A DNA stretch of 64,000 nucleotides from Gallaecimonas pentaromativorans (GCF_003751625.1 NZ_RJUL01000005.1:287616-351615); one strand, 5' to 3'. Counted from the first letter of the stretch, positions 26,375 through 37,713 are shown. Notes: a model not told the origin generated them from the letters alone. Translations and numbers: made by a program.

Positions 26375-28951
26375 TTAGTTGGCGACGATATTAACCAGTT
26401 TACCAGGCACGACGATGACCTTACGGACCGTTACCCCGTCGAGGAAACGTTTGACGTTGTCGTCGGCCATGGCCATGGCTTCGAGGTCAGCTTTGCTGAT
26501 GTCGGCAGGCACCGTGACCTTGCCACGCACCTTGCCGTTTACCTGTAGCACGATGAGCTTTTCGTCTTCCACCAGGGCGTCCTGGTCGGCTACCGGGAAG
26601 CTGGCATCGCAAATATCGCCCTGGCCGCCCAGCGCCTGGTAAAGGGCAGTGGTGACGTGGGGGATGATGGGATGCAGCAGCAAGGTCATGCTCATCAGCG
26701 CTTCTTGCAGCAAGGCGCGGTCCTGCTCGGACTCCTGCGGAGCGCGGGCCAGCTTGTTCAGAAGCTCCATCACCGCAGCAATGGCGGTGTTGAAGGTCTG
26801 GCGGCGGCCAAGGTCATCGTCCACTTTGGCGATGGTCTTGTGCAGCTCGCGGCGAAGGGCCTTTTGGTCGGCGTTGAGGGCCGCGACATCAAGCTGACTG
26901 ACGGCACCTTTGGAAAGGTGCTCAAAGGCCAGCTTCCAGACCCGCTTGATAAAGCGGTTGGCCCCTTCAACGCCGGACTCAATCCACTCCAGGGTCAGCT
27001 CCGGAGGCGCGGCAAACATCATAAAGAGGCGCACGGTGTCGGCGCCGTAACGCTCCACCATCACCTGCGGGTCGATGCCGTTGTTCTTGGACTTGGACAT
27101 CTTCGACATGCCGTCGTAGATCACCTCACGGCCGGTGTTGTCGGTGGCCTTGATGATGCGGCCTTTCTCGTCGCGCTCAACGGTCACATCCAGCGGTGAT
27201 ACCCACTCGCGGCCGCCTTTGTCGTTGACGTAGTAAAAGGCATCGGCCAGTACCATGCCTTGGCACAACAGGCGCTTGAAGGGCTCGTCGGAGTTCACCA
27301 GGCCTTCGTCGCGCAGCAGCTTGTGGTAGAAGCGCGAGTACAACAAGTGCATCACCGCGTGCTCGATGCCGCCCACGTACTGGTCGGCCGGCAGCCAGTA
27401 GTTGGCTTTGGTCGGGTCCAGCATGGCGTCGTCGGTGTGGGCACTGGCGTAGCGGGCGTAGTACCAGCTTGACTCCATAAAGGTGTCGAAGGTGTCGGTT
27501 TCAAATTCCGCGCTCTGGCCGTTATAGGTGGTTTTACGCCACTCGGGGTCGGCCTTGATGGGGCTGGTAATGCCGTCCATCACCACGTCTTCTGGCAGGC
27601 GCACCGGCAATTGATCTTGTGGTACCGGCACTGTGGTGCCGTCTTCCAGGGTCAGCATGGGGATAGGGGCGCCCCAGTAACGCTGGCGAGACACGCCCCA
27701 GTCGCGCAGGCGATAGTTAACCTTGCGCTTGCCGCAGCCAAGGGCCTCGAGCTTGTTGGCGATGGCGTCAAAGGCGCCCTGGAAGGCCAGGCCGTCAAAC
27801 TCACCAGAGTTGATTAAGGTGCCGTCTTTGCCGGTCAGGGCCGCTTCTTTGATGTCACCTTCAGCAAAAGCAATCACTTGCTTGATGTCGAGGCCGTATT
27901 TGCTGGCAAACTCGTAATCGCGCTGGTCATGGGCCGGTACCGCCATTACGGCGCCGGTGCCGTAATCCATCAGCACGAAGTTGGCGACCCAAATCGGCAC
28001 TTCTTCGCCGGTTAAGGGGTGGATGGCCTTAAGGCCGGTGTCCATGCCCTTTTTCTCCATGGTGGCCATGTCGGCTTCGGCCACCTTGGTGTTTTTGCAC
28101 TCTTCGATAAAGTCGGCCAGCTCCGGAAAGTTGGCGGCGGCTTTGTCGGCCAGGGGGTGACCGGCGGCAATGCCCACGTAGGTCACGCCCATCAGGGTGT
28201 CGGGGCGGGTGGTGTACACATCCAGGGTGCCGGTTTCGCCTTTGACGGCAAAGCTCAGCTCCACACCCTCGGAGCGGCCAATCCAGTGGGCCTGCATGGA
28301 CTTAACGGTCTCGGGCCAGCCTTCGAGGGTCTCAAGGTCGTTGAGCAGCTCTTCGGCGTAGTCGGTTATCTTCACGAACCACTGGGGAATTTGCTTTTGT
28401 TCCACCAGGGCGCCGGAGCGCCAGCCGCGGCCGTCAACCACCTGCTCGTTAGCCAGCACGGTTTGGTCGACCGGGTCCCAGTTGACGGTGGCCATCTTCT
28501 TGTAGACCAGGCCTTTTTCAAACAGCTTGGTGAAGAACCACTGCTCCCAGCGATAGTACTCGGGGGTACAGGTGGTCACTTCCCGGGTCCAGTCGTAGCC
28601 AAAGCCCAGGGTTTTGAGCTGGCCTTTCATGTAGGCGATGTTTTCGTAGGTCCACTTGGCCGGGGCGCTTTTGTTTTTTACCGCGGCGTTTTCCGCTGGC
28701 AGGCCGAAGGCGTCCCAACCCATGGGTTGCAGCACGTTCTTGCCCTGCATGCGCTGGTAACGGGAGATCACGTCGCCAAGGGTGTAGTTACGCACGTGGC
28801 CCATATGGAGGCGGCCGGACGGGTAGGGGAACATGGAAAGGCAGTAGAACTTTTCCTTGGCCGGATCTTCGTTAACCACGAAGGTGTTGTTCTCTTCCCA
28901 GTGGCGCTGCACCTGGGGCTCGATAGCGCTGTGATCGTATTGTTCTTGCAT
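26375..28951 (-). CDS. leuS: Leucyl-tRNA synthetase
   Basis: 858-residue class I aminoacyl-tRNA synthetase. The HIGH-type motif is HMGH at 49-52, the editing (CP1) domain occupies the middle, including [13 protein letters not shown], and the KMSKS loop appears as [13 protein letters not shown] near 617. Full length. First gene of the leuS-lptE-holA-nadD group, divergent from ybeL. Confidence 0.98.
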   Translation of the reverse strand: MQEQYDHSAIEPQVQRHWEENNTFVVNEDPAKEKFYCLSMFPYPSGRLHMGHVRNYTLGDVISRYQRMQGKNVLQPMGWDAFGLPAENAAVKNKSAPAKWTYENIAYMKGQLKTLGFGYDWTREVTTCTPEYYRWEQWFFTKLFEKGLVYKKMATVNWDPVDQTVLANEQVVDGRGWRSGALVEQKQIPQWFVKITDYAEELLNDLETLEGWPETVKSMQAHWIGRSEGVELSFAVKGETGTLDVYTTRPDTLMGVTYVGIAAGHPLADKAAANFPELADFIEECKNTKVAEADMATMEKKGMDTGLKAIHPLTGEEVPIWVANFVLMDYGTGAVMAVPAHDQRDYEFASKYGLDIKQVIAFAEGDIKEAALTGKDGTLINSGEFDGLAFQGAFDAIANKLEALGCGKRKVNYRLRDWGVSRQRYWGAPIPMLTLEDGTTVPVPQDQLPVRLPEDVVMDGITSPIKADPEWRKTTYNGQSAEFETDTFDTFMESSWYYARYASAHTDDAMLDPTKANYWLPADQYVGGIEHAVMHLLYSRFYHKLLRDEGLVNSDEPFKRLLCQGMVLADAFYYVNDKGGREWVSPLDVTVERDEKGRIIKATDNTGREVIYDGMSKMSKSKNNGIDPQVMVERYGADTVRLFMMFAAPPELTLEWIESGVEGANRFIKRVWKLAFEHLSKGAVSQLDVAALNADQKALRRELHKTIAKVDDDLGRRQTFNTAIAAVMELLNKLARAPQESEQDRALLQEALMSMTLLLHPIIPHVTTALYQALGGQGDICDASFPVADQDALVEDEKLIVLQVNGKVRGKVTVPADISKADLEAMAMADDNVKRFLDGVTVRKVIVVPGKLVNIVAN

Positions 28952-29093
28952 GGGTTACCGCGTCGCGAAAACTAGGCTTGAAAATAATCGCCATAGGATA
29001 CCTTGCACAAAGGCCCCCCGCCACCCACCCGTGCCCCTTCTTGCAATCTGGGCTAAGGCGGCGTATCACAGAGAAAAAACACGGAGTGAAACC

Positions 29094-29558
29094 ATGGCAG
29101 TAAAAGGTTATCAACGCCTGCTCGACGAGCTGAAAAAACGCATTGATGAAGGCAAGGTCGAAGCGCGCTTCGACGCCTTGGTAGAAGAGGCCAAGGGCCT
29201 GTTGCACGCCGCCGGCGAAATGACCAAGGACGAGCTGGCGCTGATTGAAGCCAAGCTCAAGGACGATCTATACGCTTTGTCCGAGCACGAAGGGGCGCTG
29301 GATGTGGACCCGCGCACCGAAGAGCTGTGGAAGCTCCTTTATGAGGGCGCCGACCAGACGGCTCTTGCCTGGCAGAGCTTTGCCAACGACCTCAAGCACC
29401 CCGACGGTTACCGAGCCGAAGACTACATCGGCTTTGGCGCCTTGCGCTGCCAGCGCTGCGGCTTTGTGATGCATTTCTACCACCCTGGGCGCATTCCCCT
29501 GTGCCCGCAATGCTCCAATGACCACTTCCAGCGGGAATATCGCCCCGAACAGGAATAA
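29094..29558 (+). CDS. ybeL: Zinc-ribbon protein, YbeL/DUF1451 family
   Basis: 154 aa from the ATG at 29094, preceded by GGAGTGA. An upstream extension to 28950 overlaps the leuS start and is not convincing. The N-terminal two thirds are charged helices; a rubredoxin-like zinc knuckle with CQRC and CPQC pairs (ALRCQRCGFVMHFYHPG and PLCPQCSNDHFQRE) closes the protein. Function unknown; the gene is found beside leuS in many gammaproteobacteria. Confidence 0.92.
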   Translation: MAVKGYQRLLDELKKRIDEGKVEARFDALVEEAKGLLHAAGEMTKDELALIEAKLKDDLYALSEHEGALDVDPRTEELWKLLYEGADQTALAWQSFANDLKHPDGYRAEDYIGFGALRCQRCGFVMHFYHPGRIPLCPQCSNDHFQREYRPEQE

Positions 29559-29559
29559 C

Positions 29560-29585
29560 AAAACCGGGCCTTGGCCCGGTTTTTT
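29560..29585. terminator. Bidirectional terminator between ybeL and lnt
   Basis: AAAA-CCGGGCC-TT-GGCCCGG-TTTTTT. Serves ybeL on the plus strand and, in reverse, lnt. Confidence 0.9.
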
Positions 29586-31062
29586 AATGGAGGCGAAAGC
29601 GCCAGGCAATGGCGCCCAGCGGCACCAGCAACCAGCACCACAACAGGCCAAAGCGGGCATAGGGGGTTTGCCCTGTGACCAGCGGCAGCTGGTCGGTGAG
29701 GGTGGCGGCCACAAAGCGCGGCAGCTCGCGGCGGATATGGCCCTCGGCATCGATAGTGGCGGTGACCCCGTCGTTGGTGGCCCGCACCATGGGCCGGCCC
29801 AGCTCCCGGGCCCGGGTCTGGGCAATTTGCAGGTGTTGCAAGGGGCCGATGGAGTCGCCAAACCAGGCATCGTTGGAGATGGTCATCAGGATATCGGTGT
29901 CTTTGTCCACGTTGGCCCGCACTTGCTCGCTAAAGGCCACTTCGTAGCAGATGGCCATGGCGCCGCGGAAGCTGCCCAGTTTGAGGTTGGGCTGGATGTA
30001 GGGGCCTTCTGAGAAGTCTGACATCGGCAGGTTGAAAAAGGGCGCCAGGGGCCGCAGCAGATCGCCAAAAGGCACAAACTCGCCGATGGGCAGCAAGTGG
30101 TGTTTGACGTAACGGTTGGCATCGCCGTAGTGGTAGTGGCCGTCCAGCACGATGGCGGTGTTGTAGTAGCGCTGGGTGTGGTAGCGGTAATCGATGATGC
30201 CGGTCACCAGGTTGTTGTTGCGAAAGGCGGCAATGCTATTGAGCTGGTCGAGAAAGTCCTGCTCGGCTTCTTCCACGTCGGGGATGGCCCCTTCTGGCCA
30301 CAGCACTAGGTCGGCATCCATATGGGGCCGGGACAGATCCAGGTACTTGTACAGGGTGGGGGCCAGGGCGGAGGGGTCCCATTTCAGGCTCTGGGGAATG
30401 TTGCCCTGCACCAGGGCCACGCTCATTTCCTGGCCCCGTTCATGGACCCAGTCTTTGGGCAGCAGCGCGGAAAAGCCGATAAGCCCCAAGGCGGCCAGGG
30501 CCCAGGGCTTTTTATAGCGGCCATAGGCCAGCGCCCCGGCGCACAGCACCAACATGAAACCGGCCAGGGCTTCCGAGCCAATGGGCAGGTAATTGCCAAA
30601 GGGGGTGTCGAGCTGGCTGACTCCAAGGTTAAGCCAGGGAAAGCCGGTCAGTACCCAGCCGCGCAGCCATTCACTGACCATCCAAAAAATGGGCAGCGCC
30701 ACCAAGTAGCGGGGCCAGGTCAGCACCGGGAAAAACCGGTTCAAAAGATACCCCACCAGGGCCGGGTAGAGGGCGAGGTAGAGGGCCAGTACCGCCATGA
30801 TGGCCATGCTGACAACAAGCGGCATGCCGCCATAAGTGGCGATGGCCACATGGACCCAGGCCACCCCGGTGACAAAAAAGCCGAAGCCGAAGTAAAAACC
30901 GAGCCAGGCACCCTGGCGCGGGCTTTTGTCCTGCAATTGCCAGAGCCACAGGGGCAGGGTGATCAGCAGCACAAAGGCCATGTGATAGGGGGCGAACGCC
31001 ATATGGCTGATCGCCCCCAAAACCCAGACCCAAAGCGCCTGGCCTATACCGATTTTTTTCAT
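29584..31062 (-). CDS. lnt: Apolipoprotein N-acyltransferase
   Basis: 492-residue inner-membrane enzyme that adds the third acyl chain to lipoproteins. N-terminal membrane helices (about 1-200) are followed by a periplasmic nitrilase-like domain with the catalytic triad: Glu in [11 protein letters not shown], Lys in the NLKLGS region and Cys in [14 protein letters not shown]. Overlaps corC by 4 bp. All enzymes needed for the several lipoproteins in this window would depend on it. Confidence 0.96.
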   Translation of the reverse strand: MKKIGIGQALWVWVLGAISHMAFAPYHMAFVLLITLPLWLWQLQDKSPRQGAWLGFYFGFGFFVTGVAWVHVAIATYGGMPLVVSMAIMAVLALYLALYPALVGYLLNRFFPVLTWPRYLVALPIFWMVSEWLRGWVLTGFPWLNLGVSQLDTPFGNYLPIGSEALAGFMLVLCAGALAYGRYKKPWALAALGLIGFSALLPKDWVHERGQEMSVALVQGNIPQSLKWDPSALAPTLYKYLDLSRPHMDADLVLWPEGAIPDVEEAEQDFLDQLNSIAAFRNNNLVTGIIDYRYHTQRYYNTAIVLDGHYHYGDANRYVKHHLLPIGEFVPFGDLLRPLAPFFNLPMSDFSEGPYIQPNLKLGSFRGAMAICYEVAFSEQVRANVDKDTDILMTISNDAWFGDSIGPLQHLQIAQTRARELGRPMVRATNDGVTATIDAEGHIRRELPRFVAATLTDQLPLVTGQTPYARFGLLWCWLLVPLGAIAWRFRLH

Positions 31063-31916
31063 CCCTGCTCTTCTGGCAGTGTGACCTGGAGCTGGATCAG
31101 CCGGCGTTTGTCGGCGCGGGTGACCTTAAATTGCAGGCCGCCCAGCACCACCGACTCGCCCCGGGCCGGCAGGTGGCCAAAGGCATGCATCACCAGGCCG
31201 CCGATGGTGTCCACATCCTCGTCGGAGAAGTGGCTGGCGAAATGGTCGTTGAAATCTTCGATGGAGGTGAGCGCCGCCACCGCGAAGGTGCGGTTGGTGA
31301 GCTTGCGAATTTCTTCGCCTTCGTCGTCCTCGGCGTCGTATTCGTCTTCGATGTCGCCGACGATCTCCTCGAGGATATCCTCGATGGTCACCAGGCCCGA
31401 CACGCCGCCGAATTCGTCAACCACAATGGCCATGTGAAAGCGCCCGGAGCGGAATTCTTTGAGCAGCACATCCACACGTTTGGACTCGGGCACAATCACG
31501 GCTTCGCGCTTGACCTTGTCCAAATCGAACGCTTCTGCCTGGCCAAAGGCGTATTTCAACAGATCCTTGGCCAGCAAAATGCCTTCGATGTGGTCTTTGT
31601 CTTCGTTGATGATGGGAAAGCGGGAGTGGGCCGACTCGATGATGGTGGGCAGAAAATCCTGCACCCCTTGGCTCTTGTCGATGGCCACGATTTGGCTGCG
31701 GGGGATCATGATATCCCTGACCCGCAGTTCGGAAACGTCCAGCACGCCTTGCAGCATGTCTTTGGTCTGGACGTCGATAAGCTCGCGTTCGGTGGCACTT
31801 TCAATGACCACCATCAGGTCGTCACGGTTCTTGGGCTCATCAGAAAAGAAATGGCTGATACGTTCAAGCCAGCTCTTGGAAGAGCCCTGACTCGAGTGCG
31901 GGTTGTCGTCGCTCAT
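31059..31916 (-). CDS. corC: CBS-domain protein CorC/YbeX
   Basis: 285 aa with two CBS domains (about 70-190; [20 protein letters not shown] and [33 protein letters not shown]) and a C-terminal CorC_HlyC domain. Historically linked to magnesium/cobalt efflux, and in E. coli ybeX is linked to ribosome metabolism together with ybeY and ybeZ. No membrane segment. Gene order ybeZ-ybeY-corC-lnt is conserved. Confidence 0.95.
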   Translation of the reverse strand: MSDDNPHSSQGSSKSWLERISHFFSDEPKNRDDLMVVIESATERELIDVQTKDMLQGVLDVSELRVRDIMIPRSQIVAIDKSQGVQDFLPTIIESAHSRFPIINEDKDHIEGILLAKDLLKYAFGQAEAFDLDKVKREAVIVPESKRVDVLLKEFRSGRFHMAIVVDEFGGVSGLVTIEDILEEIVGDIEDEYDAEDDEGEEIRKLTNRTFAVAALTSIEDFNDHFASHFSDEDVDTIGGLVMHAFGHLPARGESVVLGGLQFKVTRADKRRLIQLQVTLPEEQG

Positions 31917-31934
31917 AGTCCTTTAAACCAAAAT

Positions 31935-32399
31935 TTAAATGTCGCGGTCGCCGTAAGGGTCCGGGTAGCCAAGGCCCTGAAGAAGCACAATTTCTTTGCC
32001 TTCCATCAGCTCCGCATCCTCGTCCTTTATATGGTCATACCCCAGCAAATGCAAGGTGCCATGTATGACAAGATGTGCCCAGTGGGCGGTGGCGTCTTTT
32101 TGCTGCTCGGCGGCCTCACGGGCCACCACGCCAGCGCAGATAACCAGGTCCCCCAAAAGTGGCAGCTCGATGCCCTCTGGCACCTCAAAGGGAAAGGACA
32201 ACACGTTGGTGGCGTAGTCCTTGCCCCGGTAGGTGCTGTTGAGCTCTAGGCCTTCTTCTTCATCGACGATACGCACCGTCAGTTCGGTCTCGTCCCGGCC
32301 GCTGTCTTTGAGGGCCTCGGCCACCCACAGCTCGAATTGCTCGAGGCTGGGAATGGCTTTGGCGTCAGAGGCGATTTGCAGATCCAAATCCAGGCTCAT
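31935..32399 (-). CDS. ybeY: Endoribonuclease YbeY
   Basis: 154-residue metal-dependent RNase for 16S rRNA 3' maturation and ribosome quality control. The zinc motif [11 protein letters not shown] has all three His, and the conserved Arg-containing strand ([18 protein letters not shown]) is intact. Overlaps ybeZ by 4 bp. Confidence 0.96.
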   Translation of the reverse strand: MSLDLDLQIASDAKAIPSLEQFELWVAEALKDSGRDETELTVRIVDEEEGLELNSTYRGKDYATNVLSFPFEVPEGIELPLLGDLVICAGVVAREAAEQQKDATAHWAHLVIHGTLHLLGYDHIKDEDAELMEGKEIVLLQGLGYPDPYGDRDI

Positions 32400-33433
32400 G
32401 GGCGGGTTTCCTGCTGCTCACGGTCGCGCTTGCGCTCGGCCTTGAGGCGCTCTTGCTGCTGCTCAAAGGCATCGTAGGCGTTGATGATTTTTGACACCAC
32501 AGGGTGGCGCACTACATCGGCGGACTGGAAGAAGTTAAAGGACAAGTCTTCCACCTCTTGCAGCACCTCGATAGCGTGGCGAAGCCCAGAGCGGGCATTG
32601 CGGGGCAAGTCCACCTGGGTGATGTCGCCGGTGATCACCGCCTTGGAATTAAAGCCAATGCGGGTCAGGAACATCTTCATCTGCTCGACGGTGGTGTTCT
32701 GGCTTTCATCGAGGATGATAAAGGCGTCGTTCAAGGTGCGCCCGCGCATGTAGGCAAGGGGCGCCACTTCGATGACGTTGCGCTCAATCAGCCGCTCTAC
32801 CTTCTCAAAACCCAGCATCTCAAAGAGAGCGTCGTAGAGGGGGCGAAGGTAAGGGTCGACCTTCTGGCTCAAATCCCCCGGCAAAAAGCCCAGCTTTTCG
32901 CCTGCTTCCACCGCCGGGCGGGTCAAGAGGATGCGGCGAATCTCCTGGCGCTCCAGGGCGTCCACGGCGCAGGCCACCGCCAGGTAGGTCTTGCCGGTAC
33001 CGGCCGGACCAATGCCGAAGCTGATGTCGTGGTTCAGGATATTCTGGATGTACTGGCCCTGATTGGGGGTACGGGGCTTGATGACGCCGCGCTTGGTCTT
33101 GACGAAAATCTCACGGTTTTCATCGAGGCTGCCTTCGGCTTCCAGCACCTGCAGCTCCTGGATGGCCAGGTGCACCACTTGCGGGTCCAGGTCTTGGATT
33201 TTGCCTTTAACCGGCGCCGTTTCCACGTACAGATCCCGAAGGAGGTCAGCCACCGCCTTGGCGGTAATGGCGCGGCCTAAAATCTGGAAGTGGTTGTCGC
33301 GGTAGTTGATCTCAACGCCCAGGCGGCGCTCAATCTGCTTGAGGTTGTCATCGAAGGGCCCGCACAGGGACGCCAGGCGGTCCATATGGGCGGGCTCGAG
33401 ATGTACGCTGACAGTCAGTAAAGGGTTAGCCAA
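32396..33433 (-). CDS. ybeZ: PhoH-like ATPase YbeZ
   Basis: 345-residue PhoH-family P-loop ATPase/helicase that interacts with YbeY. Walker A is [15 protein letters not shown] and Walker B is [12 protein letters not shown]. The N-terminal region carries a KH-like segment. It lies 9 bp after miaB, so miaB-ybeZ-ybeY-corC-lnt look like one operon. Confidence 0.96.
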   Translation of the reverse strand: MANPLLTVSVHLEPAHMDRLASLCGPFDDNLKQIERRLGVEINYRDNHFQILGRAITAKAVADLLRDLYVETAPVKGKIQDLDPQVVHLAIQELQVLEAEGSLDENREIFVKTKRGVIKPRTPNQGQYIQNILNHDISFGIGPAGTGKTYLAVACAVDALERQEIRRILLTRPAVEAGEKLGFLPGDLSQKVDPYLRPLYDALFEMLGFEKVERLIERNVIEVAPLAYMRGRTLNDAFIILDESQNTTVEQMKMFLTRIGFNSKAVITGDITQVDLPRNARSGLRHAIEVLQEVEDLSFNFFQSADVVRHPVVSKIINAYDAFEQQQERLKAERKRDREQQETRP

Positions 33434-33442
33434 TGGTTCCTC

Positions 33443-34885
33443 TTACGCTGTAGGGTCAAAAGTGGCGACGCCCAGGGCGTCGGCCTTGCCGTTACGGGCG
33501 TCATATTGCGCCACGATATCGGCCGGGTTTACCGCCACGCGCAGCCCCATGTCGGGCTCGGTGCGGACAATGCGGCCCCGCAGGGAGTGGGGATACACGT
33601 CGGTTATCTCCACGTCCACGAAGCTGCCAATAAGATTGGGGTCGCCTTCGAAGTTTACAACCCGCATGTTCTCGGTACGGCCGCGAAGTTCCATCAGGTT
33701 CTTCTTGGACGGGCCTTCAACCAGGATGCGCTGCACTGTGCCGAACATCTGGCGGCTGATGTTCATGGCCTGCTGGTTGATGCGTTCTTGCAGCACGTAA
33801 AGGCGCTGCTTTTTGGTGTCTTCGGTGACATCGTCGGGGATATCGGCGGCCGGGGTGCCGGGGCGGGCCGAGTAGATAAAGCTAAAGCTCTGGTCAAAGC
33901 CCACATCCGCAATCAGCTTCATGGTCTGCTCGAAATCCTCGTCAGACTCGTTGGGGAAGCCGACGATAAAGTCAGAACTCAGGCAGATATCCGGGCGCGC
34001 TTCGCGTAAGCGGCGCATCTTCGACTTGTACTCGATGGCGGTGTGGTTGCGCTTCATCAGGTTCAGCACCCGGTCCGAGCCGCTTTGTACCGGCAGGTGC
34101 AAGAAGCTCACCACTTCCGGGGTGTCGCGGTACACCTCGATGATGTCGTCGGTAAATTCCACCGGGTGGCTGGTGGTGTAGCGAATGCGGTCAATACCGT
34201 CAATGGCCGCCACCAGGCGCAATAGCTCGGCAAAGCTGCCGATGCCGCCGTCGTGGGTGGCGCCGCGAAAGGCGTTGACGTTCTGGCCAAGGAGATTCAC
34301 TTCCCGCACGCCCTGTTCGGCGAGCTGGGCGATTTCATAAAGCACGTCGTCCACCGGGCGGCTCACTTCCTCGCCGCGGGTGTAGGGCACCACGCAGAAC
34401 GAGCAGTATTTGGAGCAGCCTTCCATGATGGACACAAAGGCGGTAGGGCCTTCGGCCTTGGGCTCGGGCAGGCGGTCGAACTTCTCAATCTCGGGGAAGG
34501 AAATATCAACAACGGCCGACTTGCTGCCGCGCACCTGGTTGATCATCTCCGGCAGGCGGTGCAGGGTCTGGGGCCCGAACACGATGTCCACATAGGGCGC
34601 TCGCTCGCGCAGAAATTCCCCTTCCTGGGACGCCACGCAGCCACCGACGCCGATGATGAGGTCGGGGTTGGACTTTTTCAGTTCCTTCCAGCGACCCAAC
34701 TGGTGGAATACCTTCTCCTGGGCCTTCTCGCGGATGGAGCAGGTATTGAGCAGCAGCACGTCGGCCTCTTCGGGTACTTCGGTGACGCTTAGGTCGTGGG
34801 TGCTGCCCAGCAGATCTGCCATTTTGGCGGAATCGTACTCGTTCATCTGGCAACCCCAGGTTTTAATGTGCAACTTCTTGCCCAT
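33443..34885 (-). CDS. miaB: tRNA-2-methylthio-N6-isopentenyladenosine synthase MiaB
   Basis: Radical-SAM methylthiotransferase acting on A37 of tRNAs that read UNN codons. 480 aa from [19 protein letters not shown] (start 34885; an upstream ATG at 34903 is possible). The auxiliary cluster ligands are in GCQMN, NTCSIR and GGCVASQEG; the radical-SAM motif is CSKYCSFC; the TRAM domain is C-terminal. Confidence 0.97.
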   Translation of the reverse strand: MGKKLHIKTWGCQMNEYDSAKMADLLGSTHDLSVTEVPEEADVLLLNTCSIREKAQEKVFHQLGRWKELKKSNPDLIIGVGGCVASQEGEFLRERAPYVDIVFGPQTLHRLPEMINQVRGSKSAVVDISFPEIEKFDRLPEPKAEGPTAFVSIMEGCSKYCSFCVVPYTRGEEVSRPVDDVLYEIAQLAEQGVREVNLLGQNVNAFRGATHDGGIGSFAELLRLVAAIDGIDRIRYTTSHPVEFTDDIIEVYRDTPEVVSFLHLPVQSGSDRVLNLMKRNHTAIEYKSKMRRLREARPDICLSSDFIVGFPNESDEDFEQTMKLIADVGFDQSFSFIYSARPGTPAADIPDDVTEDTKKQRLYVLQERINQQAMNISRQMFGTVQRILVEGPSKKNLMELRGRTENMRVVNFEGDPNLIGSFVDVEITDVYPHSLRGRIVRTEPDMGLRVAVNPADIVAQYDARNGKADALGVATFDPTA

Positions 34886-35061
34886 ATGACTCGCTACCTG
34901 CAACTTCTAATCGGGATGGAAAATGACCGCGTATTCTACCCTATGCGCCTGGCCGCTACCACAATGCCGGGCCGCTTGTTGGCGACCATCTTGGCAAGTG
35001 GGCAACAGACTTTGCTGATCCAGAACAGGCCACCCCCACAGCGGAGGTGGCATGCTGGTAC

Positions 35062-35406
35062 TTAGAAGGACACCGACCAGTCTGTATTGCTGGCGGTTTT
35101 GCTGAGGTCTTCGATGGTTACCACGCCCATGCGGCCACGGCTGAAGATCTGGGCTGCGGTGCGGTCGGCGCCTCTATCCATGGCAAAGTTGTAAACGCTT
35201 TGGCCGTTGCAGACCAGTTTGTCGGCGACAACCGGGTAGCTCAGGCGATGTTCCTTGAGGGTGCCGCTGAGCACGAAGGGCTTGTTGCTAATGGATGCCT
35301 TGCACACTGCTATCAGGGCATTTTCGATTTGGGGGTCCATTGCCGCCAGGGCCGGGGTGGACAACATAACCACGGCAGCCCCGGCGAGAACAAAGGTACG
35401 TTTCAT
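35062..35406 (-). CDS. Small exported protein, DUF3718-like
   Basis: 114 aa with a clear signal peptide (MKRTFVLAGAAVVMLSTPALAA, cleavage near 22). Two Cys (CKAS and VCNG) could form a disulfide in the periplasm. The pattern ALIAVCKASISNK, LSYPVVADKLVCNGQ and GADRTAAQI resembles DUF3718 proteins of Shewanella-type bacteria by recall. Function unknown. Divergent from ubiF. Confidence 0.8.
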   Translation of the reverse strand: MKRTFVLAGAAVVMLSTPALAAMDPQIENALIAVCKASISNKPFVLSGTLKEHRLSYPVVADKLVCNGQSVYNFAMDRGADRTAAQIFSRGRMGVVTIEDLSKTASNTDWSVSF

Positions 35407-35546
35407 GATGCATCTCCACGTTTGCCGGGTGGCAGTGCATTAGACAAAAGAAGGTTGTCTTTTATTCCTTGCGCAAATGTAAGGGTTTTTGTCAGTCCCG
35501 CCGGGGCGCTTTGGGTACAATGGCGCCAGCCTAAGAAGGAGCAGTG

Positions 35547-36689
35547 ATGAACGTGGATCTGGTTATCAATGGCGGCGGCATGGTGGGTGCGGCCCTGGCT
35601 CTCGCCCTTGGCCGCCAAGGCATGCAAGTGGTACTTATTGAGCAGCAAGCGCCGCGGCTGCCGGCCCAGCTTGACCCAAGGGTCAGCGCCATCAGCGAAG
35701 GGGCGGTGCGTTACCTTGAAAGCCTCGGCGTTGCCTTGCCTGCCGCCCATTGCCAGCCCTACCAGCATCTGGCGGTATATGAAGGCGCCCAGCAATGCCT
35801 TTTTAGCAGCGATGAAATCGGCTGCGAGCAGTTAGGGGTCTTTATCGAAAATACCCGCCTGCAACAGGCGATTTGGGATGCATTGCCCGCCGCCGTAACG
35901 GTAAAACTGGCCCGTGCCAGTACCTTTACTCACCACAGTGATGGGGTCAGCCTGACCTTGGATAATGGTGATGCCATTCATGCACGGCTCGCCATTGCCG
36001 CCGACGGCGCCAACTCCTGGCTGCGCGACCAGGCCGGTATTGGCCTGACCGGCTGGGACTATCGCCAGCGCTGCCTGCTGGTGGCGGTAAAAACCCAGGG
36101 CCAGATGAGCGATACCACCTGGCAGCAATTTACCCCTACTGGCCCCAAGGCCTGGCTGCCGATGGTCGACAACCAGGCGGTGCTGGCCTGGTACGACAGC
36201 CCTGGCGAGATAAAAAGGCTGGCGGCCTTAAGCCCGGCGCAATTGGCCGAAGAGGCCAAAAAGGTATACCCGGCGCAGCTTGGGGAAATCGAGGTGCTGA
36301 GCGCCGGCAACTTTGCTCTTACCCGCCGCCATGCCCAGCGTTATGGCCAGAATGGCGTCTGGCTGGTGGGGGACGCCGCCCACACCATTAACCCGCTGGC
36401 AGGGCAGGGGGTGAACCTCGGCTTTCGCGATGTGGAAGTACTCGGCCGCCTTATCGGCGCCGCCTTCACCCAGGGCGAGCCCTGGTGGAGTGACAGCCAG
36501 CTAAAGGCGTACGAGCGTGCCCGTAAACCCCATAATCTCTTGATGCAAACCATGATGGACGCCTGCTACAAGGGCTTTTCCAACGACAAGCCGCTGCTTG
36601 GCAAATTGCGTGGCCTGGCGGTAATGGGCCTTGATTTCCTCCCCCCCCTCAAAAAACAGATCCTGCGCTACGCCGCGGGGCTCAGCTAG
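35547..36689 (+). CDS. ubiF: Ubiquinone-biosynthesis FAD monooxygenase, UbiF type
   Basis: 380-residue flavoprotein hydroxylase of the UbiH/UbiF/UbiI family. GxGxxG-type FAD motif near the N-terminus (VINGGGMVGAALALALGRQG), DPRVSAISEGAVRYLESLG, and the second FAD motif VWLVGDAAHTINPLAGQGVNLGFRDV. The closest pattern by recall is UbiF (C6 hydroxylation, 3-demethoxyubiquinol), which is supported by its place next to miaB and the Met-Leu-Gln tRNA operon as in E. coli. AAGGAG lies 7 bp before the ATG. Confidence 0.9.
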   Translation: MNVDLVINGGGMVGAALALALGRQGMQVVLIEQQAPRLPAQLDPRVSAISEGAVRYLESLGVALPAAHCQPYQHLAVYEGAQQCLFSSDEIGCEQLGVFIENTRLQQAIWDALPAAVTVKLARASTFTHHSDGVSLTLDNGDAIHARLAIAADGANSWLRDQAGIGLTGWDYRQRCLLVAVKTQGQMSDTTWQQFTPTGPKAWLPMVDNQAVLAWYDSPGEIKRLAALSPAQLAEEAKKVYPAQLGEIEVLSAGNFALTRRHAQRYGQNGVWLVGDAAHTINPLAGQGVNLGFRDVEVLGRLIGAAFTQGEPWWSDSQLKAYERARKPHNLLMQTMMDACYKGFSNDKPLLGKLRGLAVMGLDFLPPLKKQILRYAAGLS

Positions 36690-36690
36690 A

Positions 36691-36888
36691 AAGCAAAGCG
36701 CTGCTTTGCTGCCATTGTGCGCGACAAGGACGCCGGGAGCGTCCTTGAACATCGCAGGTAACCTGCGATGGCCCGAAGGGGGAGGTTCAGGACGAACCGA
36801 CTAACACAGGAAGTGCGAAGTGGCATGAGCCGCCAGGGATGGCTTTCAACTTGGGACATCACGGAAGCAAAGCGTCGCTTTCCCTTCC
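36691..36888. repeat. Hairpin-rich intergenic element after ubiF
   Basis: Perfect stems follow one another: AGCAAAGC/GCTTTGCT (36692-36710), CAAGGACGC/GCGTCCTTG around CGGGA (36725-36747), CATCGCAGGT/ACCTGCGATG (36750-36770), GGTTC/GAACC (36784-36798) and AAAGCG/CGCTTT (36869-36881). GCAAAGCG occurs at both ends. A small Arg-rich reading frame (36768-36950) crosses it but has no support. Resembles repeat units found between genes in related genera; identity and function unknown. Confidence 0.6.
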
Positions 36889-37239
36889 TTAGCCCGCTTG
36901 ATACTCACTGGCATCGGCATAGATCCAGGCTGTTTGCCCTGACGCCATAACGGCTTCAACACGCCGGTATTCTTCCACCTCGTAAGCGTCAGACTGGGCC
37001 AGCTCGCGGTCGGTGAGCAAAAATACGGTGCCGGGTACCTGGTCACTGGCCTTGCCGGTGTATTGGAGAATGGGGTGGATGGCGGTACCGCTTTTGCGGA
37101 TCACTTCCGGGTCGCGGATGGTGATGCTGGCCAGCACATAACCTGGCAGACTGTCTTTATCGCCTTGCAGCAACCGGCCAAAGGTTTCCTGTTGTACCTG
37201 AGGCAGTTGCAGGGTGCCGTAGGAAAAGAGCTTGTGCAT
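36889..37239 (-). CDS. Gamma-glutamylcyclotransferase-like (AIG2/GGCT) protein
   Basis: 116 aa beginning MHKLFSYGTLQLPQVQ at ATG 37239; the longer upstream frame translates tRNA genes and is not real. The YGTL substrate-binding motif is N-terminal, and the acidic EVEEYRRVEAV segment contains the likely catalytic Glu. The fold acts on gamma-glutamyl amines or dipeptides, releasing 5-oxoproline; the exact substrate is not determinable. It lies just downstream of the tRNA operon on the same strand. Confidence 0.88.
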   Translation of the reverse strand: MHKLFSYGTLQLPQVQQETFGRLLQGDKDSLPGYVLASITIRDPEVIRKSGTAIHPILQYTGKASDQVPGTVFLLTDRELAQSDAYEVEEYRRVEAVMASGQTAWIYADASEYQAG

Positions 37240-37327
37240 GGGGCTGTCCTTGAAAGGGGAAATAGCCCTTAAGATGCTGGCGGAGACAGAAAAAGAAAAG
37301 GCCCGCACAAGGCGGGCCTGGATGTAA

Positions 37328-37402
37328 TGGCTGGAGTACCAGGATTCGAACCTGGGAATGGCGGGATCAAAACCCGCTGCCTTACCGCTTGGCGATACTC
37401 CA
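37328..37402 (-). tRNA. tRNA-Gln (TTG)
   Basis: 75-nt cloverleaf with anticodon TTG in loop TTTTGAT, T-loop GGTTCGAATCC and encoded CCA end. Identical to the two other Gln copies in the cluster. Confidence 0.97.
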
Positions 37403-37457
37403 GCAAAACCGTTTTTTCTTTTTATCCGACACCCACCTCGGCAGGCATCAAAATGAA

Positions 37458-37532
37458 TGGCTGGAGTACCAGGATTCGAACCTGGGAATGGCGGGATCAA
37501 AACCCGCTGCCTTACCGCTTGGCGATACTCCA
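37458..37532 (-). tRNA. tRNA-Gln (TTG)
   Basis: Second identical 75-nt copy, anticodon TTG, encoded CCA. Confidence 0.97.
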
Positions 37533-37541
37533 GCAAAATCA

Positions 37542-37618
37542 TGGTGGCTATGGCGGGATTCGAACCTGCGACCCCATCATTATGAGTGATGTGCTCTAAC
37601 CAACTGAGCTACATAGCC
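37542..37618 (-). tRNA. tRNA-Met (CAT), elongator type
   Basis: 77 nt, anticodon loop CTCATAA, acceptor GGCTATG/CATAGCC with encoded CCA. Sequence matches the metT/metU elongator type of E. coli rather than initiator tRNA. Confidence 0.96.
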
Positions 37619-37713
37619 ACGCTTATTCTTTGGGCTGGCAATTATTCAAAACCCTGAAGGCTTCGTCAACTGCTGCCGTGATACCCGCACTAGAAAGGCC
37701 AGTATCAATAAAA

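Noticed and set aside
36768..36950. Small Arg-rich protein starting MARRGRFRTNRL
   Set aside because: It lies across the hairpin array, lacks a convincing ribosome-binding site, and its composition follows from the repeats.
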